DNA from: an uncultured Candidatus Saccharimonas sp.
GTDB taxonomy: Bacteria; Patescibacteriota; Saccharimonadia; Saccharimonadales; SZUA-47
Assembly (NCBI GenBank): GCA_943354655.1
Contig: CALRCT010000002.1
Location: 1 to 13,174 of the forward strand
Length of the DNA: 13,174 nt
Reading direction: 5' to 3'
The stretch's first letter is position 1; the number at the start of each line of letters is the position of its first letter. The position numbers and the translations under genes were made by a program. Positions 1 to 7,229 of this stretch are shown here, one piece after another. A model generated the notes under the pieces. It saw only the letters and a program-made list of their open reading frames with translations. It made no database searches and had not been told where the DNA came from.

Positions 1-13
1 AAATAGTAAATAT

Positions 14-1273
14 ATGGAAGAAGTTACAATAGAAAAATTAGTACATGGCGGGCAAGGTCTTGCTACGTTATCAGATGGCAGAAAAGTATTTGTTTGGAAC
101 GCCTTACCGGGTGAAGTCGTAAACATAAGACTTTTAAAAAGTAAAAAAGGTTTTGCAGAAGCGCTAGCCGAAGAAATTATTAAGCCAAGCGCAGACAGAA
201 TCAGCCCGCGTGAACCTGCTAGTTATTTGGCTACAAGTCCTTGGCAAATAATGACTTTTGAAGCCGAAAATAAATCTAAAAAAGAAATTTTGGCAGAAGC
301 ATTCGCCCGCGAAAAAGTAGATTTACCAGATTTTAAATTTGAATTTGGTAAAAAAAGCGAAGGCTACAGAAGTAAAATGGAGTTCGGTTTTTGGGGTGAT
401 AATGAAGGTATTAGTTTAGCTCATTTTGTCCGTGGAAGTCATGGCAAAACAAAAGTTGTAGGAAGCGCACTTGCGCAGCCCGCAATTAACGAAGCAGTTG
501 CGGATATTGTAGAACAACTAAACACTCTAACTACTGGCAAAAAAGCTATACGTGCAGGCGACATTAAATCTATAATTATTCGCTGTAACGTTGCCGGCGA
601 CGCTGTTGCTGCATTATTCGTAAAACCAAAATCGTTTCCTAAACTTACTTGCCCCGATTCATTAAAAGGACTTTTAATTTATCATAGCAATCCAAGAAGC
701 CCGGCATCTGTGCCTACCGAACTTTTGCACCAAGAAGGCAAGCGTACACTTCAGGACACTGTAATGGGAACAAAATTAATTTATGACGTATTGTCGTTTT
801 TTCAGGTTAACATTCCTGTATTCGAAACAGCACTAGCAAGAATCGGTGACGCATTAGGTGGTTCACCAAAAATTGACCTTTATAGTGGAGTTGGTTCTAT
901 TGGAATTCCGTTAGCTGGCACAACCGCATTAATAGAACTTGATGCAGCAAATATCGAAATGGCTAAGAAAAACATCGGCGATCTTCCGATTAAAGTTATT
1001 CATGCCTCAGCCGACAAATCACTAGATTACATAACTGGTAAAGAAGCTGTTATTGTTGACCCACCCAGAGCAGGCTTGGGATCTTATGTTACAAATAGAC
1101 TAATAGAAGTAAAACCTCCTGTTATAGCTTACTTATCTTGTAATCCAAGTACTCATTCAAGAGACATAAAATTACTTACAGACGCCGGATATAAGATTAA
1201 ATTTTTTGAAGGTTATAATTTTTTTCCAAGAACACCTCACATTGAATCATTGGCTGTGCTAGAGTTAAAATAA
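14..1273 (+). CDS. rlmD: RNA uracil-C5 methyltransferase, RlmD/TrmA (RumA) family, lacking the Fe-S cysteines
   Basis: SAM-dependent enzyme that methylates C5 of a uracil in rRNA or tRNA. An N-terminal TRAM RNA-binding domain (about residues 1-60) is followed by a class I methyltransferase fold. Visible family motifs are FFQVN (262-266), the SAM loop DLYSGVGSIGIPLA (288-301), DPPRAG (349-354) and SCNP (375-378), where Cys376 is the expected nucleophile. The end carries FPRTPHIES, as is typical of the family. The four-cysteine Fe-S cluster of E. coli RlmD is absent: the region where it should lie (about 66-80) reads EPASYLATSPWQ with no cysteine. The substrate (U1939 or U747 of 23S rRNA, or tRNA U54) cannot be decided from sequence, so the symbol is by best resemblance. 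The start ATG has no Shine-Dalgarno; AATAGT at 2-7 lies six bases upstream and could be a leaderless -10, but the window edge prevents a judgement. Its stop overlaps the rsmE start by one base. Confidence 0.85.
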   Translation: MEEVTIEKLVHGGQGLATLSDGRKVFVWNALPGEVVNIRLLKSKKGFAEALAEEIIKPSADRISPREPASYLATSPWQIMTFEAENKSKKEILAEAFAREKVDLPDFKFEFGKKSEGYRSKMEFGFWGDNEGISLAHFVRGSHGKTKVVGSALAQPAINEAVADIVEQLNTLTTGKKAIRAGDIKSIIIRCNVAGDAVAALFVKPKSFPKLTCPDSLKGLLIYHSNPRSPASVPTELLHQEGKRTLQDTVMGTKLIYDVLSFFQVNIPVFETALARIGDALGGSPKIDLYSGVGSIGIPLAGTTALIELDAANIEMAKKNIGDLPIKVIHASADKSLDYITGKEAVIVDPPRAGLGSYVTNRLIEVKPPVIAYLSCNPSTHSRDIKLLTDAGYKIKFFEGYNFFPRTPHIESLAVLELK

Positions 1274-1995
1274 TGAAGTTACATAGATTTTACGTAGGCA
1301 AATTGCATGACAAATACGGTGCAATCGAACTACGACAACATATTTGGGTAAACGACGCAGAGTTATTTAACCAATGGTCACGAGTTTTAAGATATAAAGT
1401 TGGCGATGAACTTATTTTGTTTAACGGACAAGGCGAAGACCGACTTTATAAAATTCACAAAATAGAAGAACTAAGCATTGGCTTGGATTTGGTTACAGAA
1501 CTTGAACCAGTATATCCAAAACGTGAATTATATTTATTTTGGAGCATGTTAAAAAAAGACAAAAACGAATGGGTTATGCAAAAATGCACAGAACTTGGTG
1601 TGTCTCATTTTGTGCCAATTTTGAGTAGCAGAACAGAAAAAACTGGATTTGACGAAGAACGAGCATTAAAAATTGTCAAAGAAGCAGCAGAACAATGCGG
1701 ACGAAGTGATATTCCGCGCGTGCGTGAACCTCTGGGAATTCAAGCTGTAATAGACGAATTTAAAGATAAAATGACACTGTATTTTGCCGAACAACACCAA
1801 GATGCTGTAAACAAAGGACTAGTAACTATTGACTCAAAGACACCAGTAGGCGTTTTTGTGGGACCAGAAGGTGGCTGGACAGACGAAGAAAAAGAACTGT
1901 TAGAAAATAACTGCCAAAAACTCAACATAGCTCAATTTACGCTCCGTGCCGAAACCGCCTGTGTTGCTGCAACAACCTCGATTTTAGGAGCATAA
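1273..1995 (+). CDS. rsmE: 16S rRNA (uracil1498-N3)-methyltransferase RsmE
   Basis: Methylates N3 of U1498 in helix 44 of 16S rRNA with SAM. It is a SPOUT-class protein with an N-terminal PUA-like domain (about 1-75) and a trefoil-knot methyltransferase domain. Family motifs seen are the segment EWVMQKCTELGV (99-110), EAAEQCGRSDIPRV (137-150), the SAM loop GPEGG (197-201) and LRAETA (224-229) in the knot. At 240 residues it has the normal length. The start ATG shares its first A with the last base of the upstream methyltransferase stop (TAATG). With no clear Shine-Dalgarno, translation is probably coupled to the upstream gene. The two neighbouring RNA methyltransferases form a small RNA-modification operon. 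Confidence 0.93.
   Translation: MKLHRFYVGKLHDKYGAIELRQHIWVNDAELFNQWSRVLRYKVGDELILFNGQGEDRLYKIHKIEELSIGLDLVTELEPVYPKRELYLFWSMLKKDKNEWVMQKCTELGVSHFVPILSSRTEKTGFDEERALKIVKEAAEQCGRSDIPRVREPLGIQAVIDEFKDKMTLYFAEQHQDAVNKGLVTIDSKTPVGVFVGPEGGWTDEEKELLENNCQKLNIAQFTLRAETACVAATTSILGA
1986..1990 (+). promoter_or_regulatory. Shine-Dalgarno AGGAG for the downstream nuclease gene
   Basis: AGGAG lies nine bases before the ATG at 2000, inside the last codons of rsmE. It supports that start and shows that the anti-Shine-Dalgarno pathway is used here, unlike at several leaderless starts in this window. Confidence 0.6.
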
Positions 1996-1999
1996 ATCT

Positions 2000-2788
2000 A
2001 TGGCGAATAATTATTGGCGTGAGCGGTCGCAACCTTATATACCTGGGCAAATTGCACCTTTTAAGGTGTCCCGAAGCAAAATAGAACTGTTTATGCAGTG
2101 TCCACGTTGTTTTTGGCTAGATGTACGACTTAAAATTACGCGTCCTAGTGGTCCACCTTTTAATATCAACAAGGCAATAGATGAACTTTTTAAAAAAGAA
2201 TTTGATTCTTACCGCGTTCAACAAAAGCCGCACCCAATAATGGTTGCAAGCGGCCTAAAAGCCGTGCCAATGCAGCACAAAGACTTAGAAACATGGCGCC
2301 ATACATTTACAGGTATAATTAGCGTTCATAAGCCAACAAACTTGCATGTATTTGGCGGTATAGACGACGCTTGGATTGACGAAGACGGGCAGGTTATTGT
2401 TGTCGATTATAAGGCTACTAGCAAAGACAAAGAAGTTAGTATCGATAGTGACTGGCAAATAAGCTACAAAAGGCAATTAGAAGTTTACCAATGGTTACTT
2501 AGAGCAAATGGTTTAGCCGTATCTGATACGGGTTATTTTGTTTATACAAACGGCAAAATGGACGCAGAAGGATTTTTTGATAAGTTAGACTTTAAGACAA
2601 AACTAATTCCGTACACCGGTTCAGACAATTGGGTCGAACCAACTCTTATTAAAATGAAAAAATGCATGGACGGCGAAATGCCTAAAGTAGGCACTGCAGC
2701 TATGGGTGGAGAATGTGATTACTGTGCATATGCACGCTCAAGAACCCAATTGACTATTAATGCAATAAAAAACACTCGCACTTTATAG
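2000..2788 (+). CDS. PD-(D/E)XK nuclease, RecB/Cas4-like, putative Fe-S protein
   Basis: A predicted DNA nuclease or nuclease-like protein of the PD-(D/E)XK superfamily. The core is seen as GGIDDAW (119-125) followed by VVDYKAT (134-140), giving Asp122 or Asp123, Asp136 and Lys138 as metal and catalytic residues. A QLEVYQWLL helix (159-167) supplies the RecB-type motif with Gln159 and Tyr163. Cysteines are paired at each end, C34/C37 (QCPRC) and C239/C242 (CDYC), the placement expected for a 4Fe-4S clasp as in AddB and Cas4. A further Cys222 lies near the C-terminal pair. No helicase, cas or restriction gene is nearby, so the pathway is unknown; a DNA repair role is plausible. The gene follows rsmE by four bases and probably shares its transcript. 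The fold assignment is fairly safe; the cluster and substrate are inferred. Confidence 0.8.
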   Translation: MANNYWRERSQPYIPGQIAPFKVSRSKIELFMQCPRCFWLDVRLKITRPSGPPFNINKAIDELFKKEFDSYRVQQKPHPIMVASGLKAVPMQHKDLETWRHTFTGIISVHKPTNLHVFGGIDDAWIDEDGQVIVVDYKATSKDKEVSIDSDWQISYKRQLEVYQWLLRANGLAVSDTGYFVYTNGKMDAEGFFDKLDFKTKLIPYTGSDNWVEPTLIKMKKCMDGEMPKVGTAAMGGECDYCAYARSRTQLTINAIKNTRTL

Positions 2789-2799
2789 GTGTACAGGTT

Positions 2800-2813
2800 T
2801 ATAATAATAATTA
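2800..2813 (+). promoter_or_regulatory. Promoter -10 (TATAATAATAAT) for serS, probably near-leaderless
   Basis: TATAAT at 2800-2805, extended as TATAATAATAAT, stands eight bases before the serS ATG. A start of transcription about seven bases after the -10 would fall at 2812-2814, leaving no room for a Shine-Dalgarno, and none is visible. No good -35 element is seen. The gap after the nuclease gene is only 25 bases, so this short space is nearly all promoter. Confidence 0.6.
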
Positions 2814-4058
2814 ATGATAGACATCCAAATTATTCGTGACAATCCAGAGCTAGTTGCACAAAAAACTGCCAACAAAGGTATAAAAGTAGACATTAATAAA
2901 ATAATATCACTAGATAGCGAACGATTAGCAGTACTGCAAGCCGTAGAAACACTTCGCCAAAAACGAAACGAAAATTCTTCAAAAATGAAGGGCGGAAAGC
3001 CTGACCAATCTGTTATAGACGAAGGTAAAATTCTTAAAACAGAACTTACAGACAAAGAAGAAAAATTAAATAAGCTAACCGAAGAATTTGAAACGTTACT
3101 AAAGCAAGTTCCAAATATGCATTTTGATGACGTTCCGATTGGCGATGAATCTGCATCGGTAGAAGTTAAACAATACGGCAATAAAGATATTGGCGCAAAA
3201 GACCACCTAGATTTTGCTACCGAACGTGGTTGGGTAGACTTTGACCGTGGCGCAAAAGTTGCTGGTGCAAAGTTCTATTTTTTAAAGGGTGATCTTGCTC
3301 TTTTAGAAAACGCAGTTGTTCAGTACGCAATAAATAAGGTGACAAAAAAAGGTTTTACCTACATGACAGTTCCTCATATGGTTAACAGTCGTACGGCTAC
3401 AGGCACAGGATTTGCACCTAGATCAACAGATCAAAGTGACGAATATTTTATTGACGGCGAAGATTTGTCGCTTATTGCAACTGCCGAAATGCCAATTACT
3501 GGCTATCATGCAGACGAAATCATAGAAGAAAAAGACCTGCCATTAAAGTACGCCGGTCTTAGCCCTTGCTACCGCAAAGAAGCAGGAACATACGGCAAGC
3601 ACACCAGGGGATTATTTAGGGTTCACCAATTTAATAAGTTAGAAATGTACGCGTTTACTTTGCCAGAAAAAAGTGAAGAAATGCACCAAAATATCTTAGC
3701 CATCGAAGAAGAAATTTGGCAAGAAATTGGAATTCCTTACCATGTAATCAATATTGCTAGTGGTGACTTAGGCGCCCCTGCAGCAAAAAAATACGACATA
3801 GAATATTGGTCTAAAGTTGACGGAAGCTACAGAGAAATAACCAGTTGTTCTAATTGTACAGATTTTCAGACACGAAATCTTAATATCAGAGTTCGACGAA
3901 CCGACGGTAAGGTAGAGCTTTTGCATTCGCTAAATGGTACAGCCGTATCTATGGCCAGAACATTGGTAGCTATTTTAGAACATTACCAAACTTCAGATGG
4001 TATGTTGGCTATTCCAAAAATTCTTCAAACTTATATGGGAGGTAGGGAACAGATATGA
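2814..4058 (+). CDS. serS: Seryl-tRNA synthetase
   Basis: Charges tRNA-Ser (and tRNA-Sec where present) with serine in the cytoplasm. The N-terminal long antiparallel coiled coil that binds the tRNA variable arm covers about residues 27-98 and is rich in K and E. The class II catalytic core follows: the serine-binding TAE (223-225), motif 2 with the conserved arginine in PCYRKEAGTYGKHTRGLFR (251-269), and motif 3 around HSLNGTAVSMARTLVAILEH (371-390). A CSNC pair (345-348) lies in the usual EITSCSNCTDFQ segment. At 414 residues the protein is complete. It ends in TGA within an ATGA overlap with hpf, so the two are translationally coupled. It has its own promoter immediately upstream. Confidence 0.97.
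   Translation: MIDIQIIRDNPELVAQKTANKGIKVDINKIISLDSERLAVLQAVETLRQKRNENSSKMKGGKPDQSVIDEGKILKTELTDKEEKLNKLTEEFETLLKQVPNMHFDDVPIGDESASVEVKQYGNKDIGAKDHLDFATERGWVDFDRGAKVAGAKFYFLKGDLALLENAVVQYAINKVTKKGFTYMTVPHMVNSRTATGTGFAPRSTDQSDEYFIDGEDLSLIATAEMPITGYHADEIIEEKDLPLKYAGLSPCYRKEAGTYGKHTRGLFRVHQFNKLEMYAFTLPEKSEEMHQNILAIEEEIWQEIGIPYHVINIASGDLGAPAAKKYDIEYWSKVDGSYREITSCSNCTDFQTRNLNIRVRRTDGKVELLHSLNGTAVSMARTLVAILEHYQTSDGMLAIPKILQTYMGGREQI
4038..4047 (+). promoter_or_regulatory. Shine-Dalgarno region for hpf (GGAGG and AGGG)
   Basis: GGAGG (4038-4042) and AGGG (4044-4047) lie 12 and 7 bases before the hpf ATG, within the last codons of serS. Together with the ATGA overlap they fix the hpf start at 4055. 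Confidence 0.6.
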
Positions 4059-4423
4059 AATTAGAAATAAGCGCAGTACACATGGAACTAGAGCCAGATT
4101 TAAAAAAGTATATAACTAAAAAGATTAATAAATTAGATAAATATGTGCCAAAACCAGCGCGCGAATCAGTTCACGCCAGCGTTATTTTAAAAGAATCGCA
4201 TTCAAAAAATAAAAGACAATTTACCTGCGAAATAATTATAACTCTACCCCAAGAAAAAATCGTAGTAAGTGAAAGTACTTTAAATATCTTTGCGGCTACA
4301 GATATTGCCGAAGCAACTCTTAAAAATAGACTAATAAAATACAAAGAACAAAAAGTTAGCGAACGGTCTGGTCATAAAGATCGTAAAGTTCGTAAATTTT
4401 TAGGTAAAATACTATCGCGCTAA
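4055..4423 (+). CDS. hpf: Ribosome hibernation-promoting factor, short form (HPF/RaiA, S30AE family)
   Basis: Binds the decoding region of the 30S subunit in stationary phase and blocks mRNA and tRNA binding, preserving inactive ribosomes. The S30AE domain spans about residues 1-97 with the usual beta-alpha-beta-beta-beta-alpha pattern. It opens with KLEISAVHMELEPDLKKYI, has the strands VHASVIL (39-45) and FTCEIIITL (56-64), and ends with a helix from about residue 80. A short basic tail (98-122) follows. At 122 residues it lacks the C-terminal dimerisation domain of the long HPF found in Firmicutes and Actinobacteria, so it should act more like E. coli HPF or YfiA. The start overlaps the serS stop (ATGA), placing it in the serS transcript. 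It precedes secA, as in Bacillus. Confidence 0.92.
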   Translation: MKLEISAVHMELEPDLKKYITKKINKLDKYVPKPARESVHASVILKESHSKNKRQFTCEIIITLPQEKIVVSESTLNIFAATDIAEATLKNRLIKYKEQKVSERSGHKDRKVRKFLGKILSR

Positions 4424-4438
4424 TCAACCCTGTTAGGG

Positions 4439-4447
4439 TATAATAAT
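4439..4447 (+). promoter_or_regulatory. Promoter -10 (TATAATAAT) for secA
   Basis: TATAATAAT at 4439-4447 lies 15 bases after the hpf stop and matches the 9-mer seen before three other genes in the window. A start of transcription near 4451 is expected, giving a secA leader of about 83 bases. No convincing -35 hexamer is seen at 16-18 bases upstream. Confidence 0.65.
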
Positions 4448-4453
4448 ATCAGA

Positions 4454-4533
4454 ATGACAGTTTAAGGTGGGTAAACTGCAGACGGTCTCACGTCTGCTTG
4501 TCGAATATAAGAAATACCTAAGGGGAATTAATA
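4454..4533 (+). promoter_or_regulatory. Structured 5' leader of secA: two perfect hairpins and a three-codon ORF
   Basis: The leader folds on inspection into two adjacent stems. Stem 1 is CAGTTTA (4458-4464) with TAAACTG (4472-4478) around the loop AGGTGGG. Stem 2 is GCAGACG (4478-4484) with CGTCTGC (4491-4497) around GTCTCA; the two share G4478. GACA (4456-4459) and TGTC (4499-4502) could close both, at the cost of two pairs of stem 1. An ATG at 4454, about three bases from the expected transcript start, opens a three-codon frame (Met-Thr-Val) whose TAA lies inside stem 1. The secA Shine-Dalgarno AAGGGG (4520-4525) lies downstream, eight bases before GTG. No T-run follows either stem, so they are not terminators. 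The element does not match a riboswitch or small RNA that I recognise. A regulatory role is inferred. Confidence 0.55.
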
Positions 4534-7140
4534 GTGAAAAAATTTGTAAAACGAGTACTAGGCGATCCGCAAGTAAAAACACTTAAACGTCTTAAAAAGC
4601 GTGTTACAACAATAAATGCATTAGAAGATAAATATAAAAAGTTTACAGACAAAGAACTAGCACAACAGACTGATGTGCTTAAAAAACGACTAGACGGTAA
4701 AGACACTCTAGATACAATTTTGCCAGATGCTTTTGCGCTTGTTCGCGAGGCATCCAGAAGAGTATTGGGAATGCGACATTTTGACGTTCAGCTTATTGGT
4801 GGAATGGTATTGCACGAAGGCAAAGTTGCCGAAATGAAAACCGGAGAAGGTAAAACATTAGTAGCAACACTTCCGATGTACCTAAACGCAATAACCGGTA
4901 AAGGTGCTCACCTTGTAACGGTAAACGACTATCTTGTACAACGTGATGCAGGTTGGATGGGTCAAATTTATACATTCTTAGGACTAACCGTAGGTGTTAT
5001 TATTCCTGATCAGTCATTTATTTTTGACGCAAATTACAATAACAAAGACCACGAAGACGAACGATTTAAGCACCTAAAGCCAGCATCAAGACAAGAAGCC
5101 TACCGTGCAGACATTACATACGGTACAAACAACGAATACGGCTTTGATTACTTGCGCGACAACATGGTAAGAGAAACAGAACAACTACGTCAACGAGAAC
5201 TAAACTACGCTATCGTGGACGAAGTCGACTCAATTTTAATCGACGAAGCAAGAACCCCTTTAATTATCAGCTCATCTGCGGCAGCAAGTGGCAGTGCTTA
5301 TCTTCAGTTTGCAAAAGTATCACGTCAGCTTGTTAAAGATAAACATTTTGAAGTCGACGAAAAGCGCCGATCATGCGTACTAACAGACGAAGGCATAGAA
5401 TATATAGAAAAATCTTTGGGCATCAAAAACCTTTACGATACAGCAAATATCAGAACAATTTATCATCTAGACCAGGCCCTAAAAGCGCATGGCCTATTTA
5501 AACGCGACAAAGATTACGTAGTAACAAAAGACGGTGAAGTAGTGATTGTAGACGAATTTACAGGTCGTTTATTAAAAGGCCGAAGATACAACGAAGGTCT
5601 TCACCAGGCAATAGAAGCAAAAGAAGGTGTCGAAGTTCAAGAAGAATCAATGACACTTGCAACAATTAGTTTTCAGAATTATTTTAGACTATACAGCAAG
5701 CTTTCTGGCATGACAGGTACAGCAAATACCGAAGCAGAAGAATTCCACATGATCTATAAGCTAGAAGTAGTAGAAATACCACCAAACAGAAAAGTCTCTA
5801 GATTAGATAAATCAGACAGAATTTATCGTACAGAAGCAGGAAAATTCAAAGCTATTGCTAAAGAAGTTAAGCGGCTCCAAACTAAGGGTCAACCCGTTTT
5901 GATAGGTACGGTATCTGTAGAAAAAAACGAACTGTTAGGTTCGCTACTTAAAAAAGAAGGTGTTACGCACCAAGTATTAAACGCAAAAAATAACGAACGC
6001 GAAGCTAAGATTATTGCAGACGCAGGTAAAAAAGGCGCTGTTACATTAGCTACTAACATTGCAGGACGTGGTACCGACATTGTATTAGGCGAAGGCGTGA
6101 TCGAAGTCGGAGGACTATTTGTTCTTGGTAGCGAACGACACGAATCTCGGCGAATCGACAATCAGTTACGAGGACGTGCTGGTAGACAGGGTGATCCAGG
6201 AGAAAGTCAGTTTTTTGTTAGTACAGAAGACGATTTAATGCGTATATTTGGCGGCGAACGAATCGCAGATATTATGAACCGACTAAAAATCGACGACAAT
6301 ACTCCAATCGAAAACAGAGTAATTAGTAAAAGCCTAGAAAGCGCACAAAAAAAGGTTGAAGGCTTTAACTTTGACATGCGTAAAAACGTCGTTGAATATG
6401 ACGATGTCATGAACAGACACCGTAAAGCAACTTACACAATGCGCCGAGAAATCTTGCATCAAGCAGAAATTAGCGGTCGAATTAAAGAATTTATTAAAAA
6501 CGAAGTAAAAACTCTTGTTCATTCACCAGATTCACTAAAATCAGGATTCGATAAATTAATATCAGACGTTTTTCCTTTTGACGAAAATCAACTAGATAAA
6601 CTATTTGATATGGATTCAAGCAAGTTCCAAAAAACACTAGAATCAGAAGCACTCGAAGCATATAAAGACAGAGAAGAAGTTTTTGGATCAGAAAATATGC
6701 GAAAAGTAGAACGCGATATTTACTTGCAGATTTTAGACAACCTTTGGATGCAACACTTAGAAAACATGGATCACATGCGTGAAGGCATTCATTGGATTTC
6801 GGTTGGTCAAAGAGACCCATTGGTAGAATACCGACGACAAGGTCAAATTATGTTCGAAACTATGCAACAATCACTACGACACGAAGTTTTAAAGGCTTTG
6901 TTTAGAGCAGAACCAGCTAATTTTAATGATCTAGATGAACCTACAGAAACAGAACTTACAAAAGCTGCAAGACAATCAGTAGATAATGCCGATAAAATCT
7001 TAGACGCAACAGAATTTGAAGAAGATGATTTTATTACATCTAAATCAGCAGTAAATGTTGCAGCAAAAAAGCACAACGTAAAAAAGAAGGCGCACAAGGC
7101 TGAGCGCACACGCAAAAAACAGGGTCGTAAGAACAAATAA
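4534..7140 (+). CDS. secA: Preprotein translocase ATPase SecA
   Basis: Motor that drives unfolded secretory proteins through SecYEG using ATP. All hallmark segments are present: Walker A MKTGEGKT (101-108), VNDYLVQRD (130-138), EYGFDYLRDN (201-210), Walker B and DEAD-like DEVDSILIDEARTPLI (229-244), the preprotein cross-linking domain beginning after about 245, GMTGTA (392-397), NIAGRGTD (508-515), RIDNQLRGRAGRQGDPGE (540-557), and the scaffold/wing region to about 830. It is 868 residues long, close to the norm. Two oddities are visible. About 25 extra residues occupy 157-183 compared with E. coli. The C-terminal zinc-binding (CxCxSG) tail is missing and replaced by a strongly basic tail (about 843-868). 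The GTG start is supported by AAGGGG eight bases upstream. It ends in tandem stops TAATAA. Confidence 0.98.
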   Translation: MKKFVKRVLGDPQVKTLKRLKKRVTTINALEDKYKKFTDKELAQQTDVLKKRLDGKDTLDTILPDAFALVREASRRVLGMRHFDVQLIGGMVLHEGKVAEMKTGEGKTLVATLPMYLNAITGKGAHLVTVNDYLVQRDAGWMGQIYTFLGLTVGVIIPDQSFIFDANYNNKDHEDERFKHLKPASRQEAYRADITYGTNNEYGFDYLRDNMVRETEQLRQRELNYAIVDEVDSILIDEARTPLIISSSAAASGSAYLQFAKVSRQLVKDKHFEVDEKRRSCVLTDEGIEYIEKSLGIKNLYDTANIRTIYHLDQALKAHGLFKRDKDYVVTKDGEVVIVDEFTGRLLKGRRYNEGLHQAIEAKEGVEVQEESMTLATISFQNYFRLYSKLSGMTGTANTEAEEFHMIYKLEVVEIPPNRKVSRLDKSDRIYRTEAGKFKAIAKEVKRLQTKGQPVLIGTVSVEKNELLGSLLKKEGVTHQVLNAKNNEREAKIIADAGKKGAVTLATNIAGRGTDIVLGEGVIEVGGLFVLGSERHESRRIDNQLRGRAGRQGDPGESQFFVSTEDDLMRIFGGERIADIMNRLKIDDNTPIENRVISKSLESAQKKVEGFNFDMRKNVVEYDDVMNRHRKATYTMRREILHQAEISGRIKEFIKNEVKTLVHSPDSLKSGFDKLISDVFPFDENQLDKLFDMDSSKFQKTLESEALEAYKDREEVFGSENMRKVERDIYLQILDNLWMQHLENMDHMREGIHWISVGQRDPLVEYRRQGQIMFETMQQSLRHEVLKALFRAEPANFNDLDEPTETELTKAARQSVDNADKILDATEFEEDDFITSKSAVNVAAKKHNVKKKAHKAERTRKKQGRKNK

Positions 7141-7229
7141 TAAGTCAATTAGTCATTAGTCTAATGTCGCTTGTAATCAGTATCTACTAACGACTAGTAA
7201 CAAGCTACTAAAGACAGATCGCAGATTTC
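7141..7229 (+). other. secA-M16 intergenic gap with inverted and direct repeats
   Basis: This 89-base gap holds several symmetric elements. CATTAG (7154-7159) and CTAATG (7161-7166) form a perfect dyad around one base. GCTTGT (7169-7174) pairs with ACAAGC (7200-7205), and inside it TACTA (7185-7189) pairs with TAGTA (7195-7199). CTACTAA occurs twice (7184-7190 and 7205-7211), 21 bases apart. No T-run follows, so an intrinsic terminator is unlikely. No TATAAT-type -10 as clear as the others in the window is present, and the M16 start has no Shine-Dalgarno. An operator, an RNA processing site or an unusual promoter are all possible. Confidence 0.4.

Noticed and set aside
1214..1219. TATAAT inside the end of rlmD as an rsmE promoter
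   Set aside because: It lies in a coding AT-rich stretch more than 50 bases from the rsmE start with no -35 or leader signal, and the genes overlap, so co-transcription is simpler.
2285..2476. Open frames on the minus strand opposite the nuclease, serS, secA and other genes
   Set aside because: They lie antisense to strongly supported genes, show no recognisable protein features, and have low-complexity Ser/Phe/Leu content typical of shadow frames.
2000..2788. cas4 gene of a CRISPR system
   Set aside because: No repeat array or other cas gene is present, and the cysteine pattern is 2+2, not the usual Cas4 arrangement.
4458..4497. Intrinsic terminator after hpf formed by the two hairpins
   Set aside because: Neither stem is followed by a run of T, and both lie downstream of a good -10 and upstream of the secA ribosome site, so a leader role fits better.
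7154..7205. Intrinsic terminator after secA
   Set aside because: The arms are AT-rich and interrupted and no T-run follows them.
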